A DNA stretch of 64,000 bases from Achromobacter sp. HZ34 (GTDB taxonomy: Bacteria; Pseudomonadota; Gammaproteobacteria; Burkholderiales; Burkholderiaceae_B). How positions within the stretch are numbered: position 1 is the first letter of the stretch; each line of letters opens with the position of its first letter. The stretch spans positions 1,151,074 through 1,215,073 of the forward strand of contig NZ_NJIX01000002.1 of the NCBI RefSeq assembly GCF_002209485.1, written 5' to 3'. Position numbers and translations under genes: made by a program. This document shows positions 58,351 to 64,000 of the stretch, piece by piece. The notes beneath the pieces are model-generated. The model worked only from the letters and a program-made list of their open reading frames with translations, did not search any database and was not told the origin of the DNA.

Positions 58351-58628
58351 TCCCTCCGCTTGTCCACTTCCGCGGCGAAATCCGCAAGCAATTGAGCTAC
58401 ACCTTTGAATTGGTAAGGTCGCTCTTGCCTATCCAAATGCATGTGATCGCCTTTACCGCGTTCATTATCGAATCCCACAATGCGTCGCCCATCTCGGGCG
58501 TAAACAAGCCGATACTTGAATCCGTGACAAGTGGGCGGCACGGGCTCTGGCACTTGCCAGATAACGATTTGCAGAATGCTGCCATCAGCATCCACGCTTT
58601 TTTCGCTGACGATAAGTTTAGCGCGCAT
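58347..58628 (-). CDS. tumE: TumE-like toxin (DUF6516)
   Basis: 93 residues: 'MRAKLIVSEKSVDADGSILQIVIWQVPEPVPPTCHGFKYRLVYARDGRRIVGFDNERGKGDHMHLDRQERPYQF', ending in a helix rich in Asp, Lys and Arg. 'YDNE.GKGDH.H' is the signature of the DUF6516/TumE family. It precedes and overlaps tumA, toxin first, as in known TumE/TumA pairs. Such modules often sit on mobile DNA; this one lies between the SDR gene and the tRNA-His-linked element. The target of the toxin is not settled. Confidence 0.82.
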   Translation of the reverse strand: MRAKLIVSEKSVDADGSILQIVIWQVPEPVPPTCHGFKYRLVYARDGRRIVGFDNERGKGDHMHLDRQERPYQFKGVAQLLADFAAEVDKRRE

Positions 58629-58846
58629 GTTGTCAAAAATGCCAACAAATTGAGCGCCGCTTCTTGCTCGGGCGCCGTGGGCAAACGGGCGACCCTCGGC
58701 ATCGTAGTTAATCGTCTGTCGGGGCGTCCGCGTGCGTTAGCACCAGGACGAGCCGGTTTGTTCCCTTTGGAGCAGATCGATGAGCTTCTCTTCTCTTACG
58801 CAATACCTGCGAAGAACGCTGGTACTGGCGCGATCGCTCTGGCGTG

Positions 58847-60301
58847 CTACAGATACGGCGTTGCCAGCCAGATGATCTTGTTGCGCAGGCGCTTGGTGAA
58901 AGGTAGCGCCTTCAGGGCTTCGAGGGTTTGGGGCCGGGCATTGGCGATGGCGGCGTCGATGCGGGCGCTGATCCAGCTGGCGATCTCGCGGTCGTAGATT
59001 TCCGTGTCCAGCTCGAAATTCAAGCGCAGGCTACGCGGGTCCAGGTTCGATGAACCGGTATAGGCCCACGCGTCGTCCACCGTCAACAGCTTGGAATGGT
59101 CGAAGGCGCCTCTGGTGCGCCAGACCAGGCATCCATACCGTATCAGCTGGTCGATCTGCGCCATCATGGCGTAGTCGACCAGGCGCAGGTTGTTCTTGCC
59201 CGGAATGACGATGTCCACGCGCACGCCCCGGCGCGCGGCCGTGGCCATGGCGCCGATCAGCGTCTGGTCGGGCAGGAAGTATGGCGACTGGATGCGAACG
59301 TGGCGCTGGGCGACCGCCAACGCGCCCAGCAGGACGTCATGGGTGCTGTTGATGGACCGATCGGGGCCGGACGGCACGCAGCGCACGGCGGTATTGCCGC
59401 GTGGCGCCAGGTCGTCATGGAACCATTCGGGGCCGGTCAGGGATTCCCGGGTGGTGAAGTCCCAGTCATGCGCGAAGACCGATTGCAGCTGGGCCACGAT
59501 CGGCCCTTCGTAGCGGAAATGCGTATCGCGGTTGGTGGCGTCCAGGGACAGCGCGCGCACGAAGGCCGCGCGGATGTTCATGCCGCCGGAAAAACCGATG
59601 CGGCCGTCGACGACCAGTATCTTGCGGTGGCTGCGCAGATTGGCGTAAGGCATGCGCAGCACGCCCATGGGATTGGTCATGAAGCGCGCGGTCGGGACGC
59701 CGTTCTTCTTCAACAGCCGCACGATGGGTGGATGCGAGTAGCGGGCGCCGACGGCGTCGATCAATACGCGCACTTTCACCCCGCGGCGATGCGCTTCGAT
59801 CAATGCTTCGGCGATCTCGCGGCCGATGGGGTCGTGGTCGAAGATGTAACTCTGCAGCGCGACGGTGCGTTGCGCGGCGCGGATGGCCTGCAGCATGGCG
59901 GGATACGCCTCGTCGCCGCCGTCCAGGGGCTGCACCAGGTTGCCGCCCAGCAGCTGGAAGCGGCTGATGTGATCGGTCAACGTCGTCAGGGAGGCGAACT
60001 GCGGTCCGGTCAGCGGCACGACGTCGACGGGTTCGGCTTGCGGTTCCCGCGCGTAATAGACCATGGCCTCGTCGCGCTGCTGGGAAACCCGTGTGAGCCG
60101 GATGCGATTGACGCCTGCCACCACATAGACCGCGGCGCCGAACAGCGGCGAGAACAGCACCAGGCCCACCCAGCCGATGGCGGCGCGCACGTCGCGCTTG
60201 GTCATGGCGGCATGGACGGCGGCGCCGAAACCCGCCACGGTGCTGACGGTAAAGACGATATGGGGCCAATAGGCGGTCAGCAGATCGTGCAGGTCGGACA
60301 T
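58847..60301 (-). CDS. cls: Cardiolipin synthase (phospholipase D family)
   Basis: 484 residues from ATG 60301; an extension to 60376 lacks a start signal. Two membrane segments at the N-terminus ('PHIVFTVSTVAGFGAAVHAAM', 'AIGWVGLVLFSPLFGAAVYVVAGVNRI') are followed by two HKD motifs, 'HRKILVVDGRIGFSGGMNIR' and 'HSKLLTVDDAWAYTGSSNLDPRS'. It joins two phosphatidylglycerols into cardiolipin, ClsA type. No partner gene. It runs away from tRNA-His, and the spacer holds the tRNA promoter. Confidence 0.94.
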   Translation of the reverse strand: MSDLHDLLTAYWPHIVFTVSTVAGFGAAVHAAMTKRDVRAAIGWVGLVLFSPLFGAAVYVVAGVNRIRLTRVSQQRDEAMVYYAREPQAEPVDVVPLTGPQFASLTTLTDHISRFQLLGGNLVQPLDGGDEAYPAMLQAIRAAQRTVALQSYIFDHDPIGREIAEALIEAHRRGVKVRVLIDAVGARYSHPPIVRLLKKNGVPTARFMTNPMGVLRMPYANLRSHRKILVVDGRIGFSGGMNIRAAFVRALSLDATNRDTHFRYEGPIVAQLQSVFAHDWDFTTRESLTGPEWFHDDLAPRGNTAVRCVPSGPDRSINSTHDVLLGALAVAQRHVRIQSPYFLPDQTLIGAMATAARRGVRVDIVIPGKNNLRLVDYAMMAQIDQLIRYGCLVWRTRGAFDHSKLLTVDDAWAYTGSSNLDPRSLRLNFELDTEIYDREIASWISARIDAAIANARPQTLEALKALPFTKRLRNKIIWLATPYL

Positions 60302-60434
60302 GCGCTCGTGGTGGCAGGTGGGACGGAATGGGAAAGGCGGGCCGGTTCCCCCGGCGCACAGGCAGGAGGATAGCAAGCCTGGAACAGCCGCGACCCTTGC
60401 GCCGAGGGGGCAGGCATTAAGGGAAATGGAGGAC

Positions 60435-60464
60435 TGGATACTTCTTAAAAAATCGTGCTAGAAT
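60435..60464 (+). promoter_or_regulatory. tRNA-His promoter
   Basis: TGGATA (60435-60440), 18-bp spacer, TAGAAT (60459-60464), 17 bp before the tRNA 5' end. An A/T run (TTAAAAAAT) lies between the boxes. Confidence 0.55.
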
Positions 60465-60480
60465 CTCTTCTCTTTGCAGC

Positions 60481-60557
60481 GGTGGCTGTAGCTCAGTTGG
60501 TAGAGTCCTGGATTGTGATTCCAGTTGTCGTGGGTTCGAGCCCCATCAGCCACCCCA
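60481..60557 (+). tRNA. tRNA-His (anticodon GTG)
   Basis: A complete cloverleaf with anticodon GTG at 60515-60517 in the loop TTGTGAT. The extra 5' G (G-1, 60481) opposite C73 is the identity element of tRNA-His; CCA is encoded (to 60557). The T loop GTTCGAG and D loop AGTTGGTA are standard. An integrase gene ends 22 bp downstream on the other strand, so the 3' half is probably the attachment site of the element that follows. Confidence 0.98.
60525..60557. other. Probable attachment site (att) in the 3' end of tRNA-His
   Basis: Tyrosine integrases commonly recombine into the T arm and acceptor stem of a tRNA gene and restore it. The phage-type integrase gene starts reading toward this tRNA and ends 22 bp from it. 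The second copy of the core must lie outside the window, so the boundaries are approximate. Confidence 0.6.
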
Positions 60558-60578
60558 TTCTTTCCCTATAAAAATCAA

Positions 60579-61760
60579 TTAGTTAAGAGTGGATGCAAGC
60601 TTCCCAGGGAAATTTCCGGGAAGAATCGTAGATTCCAAGCGTGCCATCTCCGCATCGTTCTGGGATCCATCGACCCATTTCGCGTAAGTCCTTAAGAACA
60701 TCTCCACACTGTTGCCCAATTGCTTTGCGCAGAATGCCGGCGTCATGCCCGCCATGAGCATTGCCGTAGCGTAGGTGTGGCGCATGTTGTAGGGACGACG
60801 ATACCGGATCCCGAGCCGTTTGAGCGTCGGCGTCCAGAAGCTTCGGCGAAATGCGCGCTCATCGACCCACGCCGTTCGATAACGGGGATCTCGGAATACC
60901 TCCTCGCCTGCGATGTGAGTGTGCGCGCGCTGCCTCTGGATAGCATCCAGCGAGCGGCTATTCAGTCGCACCAGTCGTGTGACCGAAGTCTTCGTGCGGT
61001 CCTTCCTTTCGCCTCGAACCACCGCCTCGCTGACTTGAAACGCGCCCGATGCCAGATCGACGTTCGGCCAACGCAGCCCAAATAGCTCAGACGTCCGTAC
61101 TCCAGTCCAAAACCAGAATTCGACCAGATTGTGCACCTCGCCGGGGTAACGCTTTCCCATCTCTGCGATGATCGCCTCACGCTCAGCCGCTGTGAAGGGG
61201 TCGGGAGGATCCTTCTGATATTTTGCTCGTGGGATGTCGGCGGCGGGGTTGTCCGAAATCAGCTTATCCTTCACCGCCAGGGATAGAGCGTCGCGGAGCA
61301 CGGAAACGTAGTTGTTGATCGTCTTCCCGCTGAGATCCGGCCTGGACGCGATCGCTGTCAGGATGTGGCTATGCTTCAGGATCGGGAGCGCCATGCCAGC
61401 CATGACGCGTCCCCGTTTATCGCACACCGAAGCCTTCCAGAACTTGATCGCACTGCTGTAACCCTCTCGCGTAGACGTTTCGATACGCTGAGCGGAAAGC
61501 CATAGATCCAAATGCGCCCCGACTGTGCCGACACTCGCAGCGGCGCTTTTCGGGAAGTACTCGGCTATGCTGAAAGTCCCGTGTCTGATCTTGTCGCGGA
61601 CTTCGGCGGCGAGCCGACGGGCGTACTTCACGTTTGCAGGCGTCGGAGCCATCGGCTCTTCGTCGATCATCAGGGTATGCCGCTCGCGCTTTCCCTCGTA
61701 ACTGAAAGAGATGCGAATCGACTTTTCGCGGAGTTCAACCCCGTCACCTTTACGCCCCAT
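60579..61760 (-). CDS. Phage-type tyrosine integrase
   Basis: 393 residues from ATG 61760. An N-terminal AP2-like arm ('RISFSYEGKRERHTLMIDEEP') is followed by a core-binding segment ('LDLWLSAQRIETSTREGYSSAIKFWKAS') and the catalytic domain: Arg in 'FWTGVRTSELFGLRWPNVDL', His-x-x-Arg box as 'RPYNMRHTYATAMLMAGM', and Tyr in 'MFLRTYAKWVDG'. It integrates and excises the element at tRNA-His. It overlaps the excisionase-like gene by 11 bp. Confidence 0.94.
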   Translation of the reverse strand: MGRKGDGVELREKSIRISFSYEGKRERHTLMIDEEPMAPTPANVKYARRLAAEVRDKIRHGTFSIAEYFPKSAAASVGTVGAHLDLWLSAQRIETSTREGYSSAIKFWKASVCDKRGRVMAGMALPILKHSHILTAIASRPDLSGKTINNYVSVLRDALSLAVKDKLISDNPAADIPRAKYQKDPPDPFTAAEREAIIAEMGKRYPGEVHNLVEFWFWTGVRTSELFGLRWPNVDLASGAFQVSEAVVRGERKDRTKTSVTRLVRLNSRSLDAIQRQRAHTHIAGEEVFRDPRYRTAWVDERAFRRSFWTPTLKRLGIRYRRPYNMRHTYATAMLMAGMTPAFCAKQLGNSVEMFLRTYAKWVDGSQNDAEMARLESTILPGNFPGKLASTLN

Positions 61761-61962
61761 GGCGGCCCTCGATCCAACGTTCATAGCCCTTGATGGAGAT
61801 GAAGACGCCACCATCGGGAGAGCGCTCAAACTCCCTCCCCTCGATCCACTTCCCTTCCTCTATCTTGCGGCGGATCGCCTTCTCGCTCAGCCCGGTTATC
61901 GCTGAAGCGAGGTTGATCGTCACGTAAGGCGCGGGGGTAACCTGCGTAGCGGTGTTATTCAT
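61750..61962 (-). CDS. Excisionase-like small DNA-binding protein
   Basis: 70 residues from ATG 61962 (AAGGA 8 bp upstream). 'YVTINLASAITGLSEKAIRRKIEEGKWIEGREFERSPDGGVFISIKGYERWIEG' is the winged-helix layout of excisionase/AlpA-like proteins ('.t...as.itG.s..ai.rki..G.w..g.....pdg...i...gye.W'). Placement just upstream of and overlapping the integrase supports a directionality factor. It starts within the end of the gene at 61955. Confidence 0.82.
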   Translation of the reverse strand: MNNTATQVTPAPYVTINLASAITGLSEKAIRRKIEEGKWIEGREFERSPDGGVFISIKGYERWIEGRHGA

Positions 61963-62188
61963 CGTCCAATCCTTCTTGGTCGTTTCGATCATGCTGCATA
62001 TTGTGTCGTTCATCATCAACAATCGGTACATCTTCCCAGTGGCCCCAGCCGAGGGGGCTGGCCGCTGTGTGGGTCATCATCAGGTGGTGCTCGATGCGGC
62101 TCACGTAGCGGTGGCGCGCCTGTAGCACCAGGGTCTGGGTGCCAGCCGCATCAGTGCGCCGCACCTGGCGTAGTTCAATCAGGCGCAT
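61955..62188 (-). CDS. Small phage-type hypothetical protein
   Basis: 77 residues from ATG 62188, with a strong ribosome binding site (AAGGAGG, 6 bp). Opens 'MRLIELRQVRRTDAAGTQTLVLQARHRYVSRIEHHLMMTHTAAS' and ends in an acidic tail (IVDDERHNMQHDRNDQEGLDDE). No known domain. It overlaps both neighbours by a few bases, typical of packed phage gene runs. Confidence 0.65.
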   Translation of the reverse strand: MRLIELRQVRRTDAAGTQTLVLQARHRYVSRIEHHLMMTHTAASPLGWGHWEDVPIVDDERHNMQHDRNDQEGLDDE

Positions 62189-62591
62189 CGGGAACCTCCT
62201 TGGCGTCACCGGGTACCAACCCACCGTGACCCTCGCAGCGTGGCCGGAGATCGCTCTGATCCGATCCCTCGGTCTGGTGGGGGTCACACAGGGCGGCGGC
62301 GCGCCCATCACAAGCGGCGCACCGATAAGGCCTGTACCATTTCCTCGCATAGGCTGGGAACTTGCGGTATCGACTATCTGTGACGTACTGGATGTATACG
62401 GGAGTGGTGGACTCCCAAGCGATAGGTTCAGGCCGCCTCTGCTGGTACAGAGCCAAGATAGCCCGTAGGTCAGCCGCGCGAACTGATATCGAAACAGCGC
62501 TGTCTCGGTAGGCTATTTCGGAAAGCCGCGCATATATCTCATCGGCGCCCGCCGCCCGCGCCGCGGCCTCCAACAATTGGCGGTCATTCAT
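62175..62591 (-). CDS. Phage-type hypothetical protein
   Basis: 138 residues from ATG 62591 (GAGGTG upstream), overlapping the methyltransferase stop by 8 bp. N-terminal 'MNDRQLLEAAARAAG' is a frequent opening of small phage proteins (NinX-like style). The middle 'PEPIAWESTTPVYIQYVTDSRYRKFPAYARKWYRPYRCAACDG' and a Cys pair (CAAC) with a later Cys-His suggest a small metal-binding patch. The C-terminal tail overlaps the next gene and looks low in structure. Function unknown. Confidence 0.6.
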   Translation of the reverse strand: MNDRQLLEAAARAAGADEIYARLSEIAYRDSAVSISVRAADLRAILALYQQRRPEPIAWESTTPVYIQYVTDSRYRKFPAYARKWYRPYRCAACDGRAAALCDPHQTEGSDQSDLRPRCEGHGGLVPGDAKEVPDAPD

Positions 62592-63066
62592 CGAGGTCAC
62601 CTCGCTTCATGAAGCAAATCCAATGGGTACCCGCCCGCTTGCCCGACTGGTGCCCGACCAGCGGCTTGTGGGGCGTCAACGCCAGGATCTCGCCCACCTT
62701 AATCTGGGTCTCGTTCCACTTGAAGATCAGCACGCCGTCGTTGGACAACACGCGAAAGCACTCCGCGAAGCCGCGCCGGAGATCCTCGCGCCAGTCGTCG
62801 GTCAGGATGCCGTACTTCAGCCCAAGCCAGCTCGCCAGGCCAGCCTTGCGCAGGTGAGGCGGATCGAACACCACCAGCTTGAACGAACCATCCAGAAAGG
62901 GCATTGCCCGAAAGTCCATCTGCAGGTCGGGGGTAACGTTGAGCGCGCGGCCGTCGCACAGGGTGTGCTGCTCGCTGCGGATGTCGCCGAACAGTACGCC
63001 CTGGGCCTGCGGATCAAACCAGAACATGCGACTGCCGCAGCAGGGATCAAGAACGTCAGCTTGCAT
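62584..63066 (-). CDS. Phage-type SAM-dependent methyltransferase-like protein
   Basis: 160 residues from ATG 63066 (AGGGGGC upstream). 'VLDPCCGSRMFWFDPQAQGVLFGDIR' is a SAM-binding motif I, and 'KLVVFDPPHLRKAGLASWLGLKYG' gives the D-P-P-H catalytic loop of amino-group DNA methyltransferases. 'WREDLRRGFAECFRVLSNDGVLIFKWNE' follows. It is short, with no target-recognition domain, as in small phage DNA methylases. It may protect the element from restriction. It overlaps the upstream gene by 11 bp. Confidence 0.82.
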   Translation of the reverse strand: MQADVLDPCCGSRMFWFDPQAQGVLFGDIRSEQHTLCDGRALNVTPDLQMDFRAMPFLDGSFKLVVFDPPHLRKAGLASWLGLKYGILTDDWREDLRRGFAECFRVLSNDGVLIFKWNETQIKVGEILALTPHKPLVGHQSGKRAGTHWICFMKRGDLDE

Positions 63067-64000
63067 CGTTCGCCCCCTGAGCAGCGGCGCGCTGGGCGAT
63101 GGCTGTGGCGATGCCCTCGCTGATCTCCCGGGCGAGGTCGCGCTCGTCATCGTCATCCAGGTCAGTGCTGATGCCGCCATCGAACTGGTACAGCTTTGCG
63201 CCGCCGTAGCCGTTCTCCAGCGTGATCTGAATTTCGTAATCCGCCGGCAATTCCCTGCAGGCGCGCTCGACTGCTTCGCCAAGCGCTTTCTGACGCTCCG
63301 CATCGCTCCCACCTTGCTGCCGCGCCAGTTCTCCGGAATTTCCGGATAACTCATCGCCCTGCGCACGCTCCGCAATGACGCCCAGAGCCTCTTTCCAGGG
63401 GCAATGCAGGTTGCTGTGTTCGCCCACGTCCACGCCGAAATGCTTCCCTATGGCTTCGGCCATCTTGTCGGCCATATCCTCGGCGTGGTCGCGTTCCGTC
63501 AGGGCTTGATCGAATTGCCGATATCGTTCGGCATCGCCCTGCGCAACCGTCAAGGAATGCGGTACGGTTGGGGCGGCGTCGGCAAGAGCGGCGAACCGCG
63601 CCATAATTTCCGCTCCTTTGTCCTTTGCGGACTTATTGTCACCGCTCTTGACGTGAGCCCCGTAGGAAGTAACAAGCCCAGCGAACTCGTCCAACTCCTT
63701 GGCGAGTTCAAATACGTCTCTATCGCTGGGTTTCCTGGAGTTGATCTGACGCAGGAGTTTTACAAGCCCGACGATATGAGAGCGGGCAGTGAGAGGGAAC
63801 GATTTGATATTGGCTTCCGTTGCCCATTTCTCCGCGTTGTCCACAGCCGAAGACCACGTCGCGCCCGCATCCCCTTCGGAATGTGAAGTTTGCTTCTCAG
63901 GCGGGGCGGCGTAGAGTTTTCGTACCTCGTGCGTGCTTGCGAATTCCCATTCGTCGGTTGGTTCAATCTCGAACCATCGGCCGCTTTGCGGTCCGTCTTT
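63056..64000 (-). CDS. Phage-type hypothetical protein, N-terminus beyond the window
   Basis: At least 314 residues; the frame is open from 63056 to the window edge without a stop, so a start at the GTG 63844 would be too short. The upstream part reads '...SGRWFEIEPTDEWEF', 'HEVRKLYAAPPE', a domain opening common in phage proteins. The middle 'ADKMAEAIGKHFGVDVGEHSNLHCPWKEAL' is also widespread in phage hypothetical proteins. An acidic stretch (DLDDDDERD) lies near the C-terminus. Function unknown. Confidence 0.75.
   Translation of the reverse strand, partial: KDGPQSGRWFEIEPTDEWEFASTHEVRKLYAAPPEKQTSHSEGDAGATWSSAVDNAEKWATEANIKSFPLTARSHIVGLVKLLRQINSRKPSDRDVFELAKELDEFAGLVTSYGAHVKSGDNKSAKDKGAEIMARFAALADAAPTVPHSLTVAQGDAERYRQFDQALTERDHAEDMADKMAEAIGKHFGVDVGEHSNLHCPWKEALGVIAERAQGDELSGNSGELARQQGGSDAERQKALGEAVERACRELPADYEIQITLENGYGGAKLYQFDGGISTDLDDDDERDLAREISEGIATAIAQRAAAQGANDAS

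Noticed and set aside
58629..58846. Possible small gene between tumE and cls
   Set aside because: Both strands have short open frames there but none has a start signal or protein-like pattern; left as non-coding.
1..64000. CRISPR arrays
   Set aside because: No direct repeats of 23-40 bp with regular unique spacers were found; the tandem repeats seen have periods of 8-18 bp without spacers.

Overview
The window is high-GC proteobacterial DNA that looks like Bordetella/Achromobacter (Alcaligenaceae). The reasons are three orphan Bug-type (tripartite tricarboxylate transporter) binding proteins, many LysR-type regulators each divergent from a small catabolic or efflux gene, a Csu/spore-coat-U pilus operon, and the gene content around dapA. 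Assignment to that family is inference from gene content; no marker gene was compared against a database.

Layout. 1-6033: housekeeping and small genes (partial dapA, M50 protease, Sua5/YciO protein, YpfJ metallopeptidase, AsmA-like protein, iron-permease-like protein). 6146-7980: an overlapping pair of unrecognised genes. The first-transcribed product starts with a eukaryote-type N-myristoylation pattern; the second carries two OmpA-C-like modules. 8315-12886: a Bug / GntR / aconitase-type large and small subunit / methylisocitrate-lyase-type operon, which looks like a hydrate-and-cleave route for a substituted malate. 13014-18147: a LysR/MFS pair, then a divergent AroQ homologue with an MHS transporter facing an IclR regulator. 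18203-22630: the protocatechuate branch (pcaQ divergent from pcaHGBC; no pcaD in the cluster). 22848-24197: glutathione reductase. 24417-29651: a chaperone-usher Csu-like pilus operon behind a C10 homopolymer that sits inside a short leader ORF, plus a convergent secreted pilin-like gene.

29959-43026: substrate-specific modules, namely hydantoinase/oxoprolinase A+B, two LysR/Bug pairs, an enolase-superfamily enzyme, a YbfB-type MFS pump sharing a triple palindrome array with a TetR regulator, a DoxX protein and a porin. 43204-48140: an MBL-fold hydrolase followed by a decayed stretch (frameshifted RpiR regulator, an apparently N-truncated membrane protein, a TonB-receptor remnant) with an intact-looking ChbG/HpnK deacetylase in the middle. 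48306-56935: a PACE efflux gene with its LysR, then a LysR divergent from an aminotransferase, a complete 2-aminoethylphosphonate-like ABC importer and a threonine-aldolase-type enzyme. 57160-60301: an atypical SDR, a TumE/TumA-type toxin-antitoxin pair and a cardiolipin synthase. 60481-64000: tRNA-His, with an integrated element starting 21 bp after it (integrase, excisionase-like gene, small phage-type genes), which runs off the window.

The most unusual signals are: (1) the C10 tract whose length would decide whether a leader ORF stops on the pilin start codon, fuses to it in frame, or stops early; (2) the myristoylation-signal gene pair; (3) three exact 18-bp-spaced TTGAC-N6-GTCAA palindromes upstream of tetR; (4) imperfect tandem repeats of 8-16 bp lying just after stop codons in several spacers.
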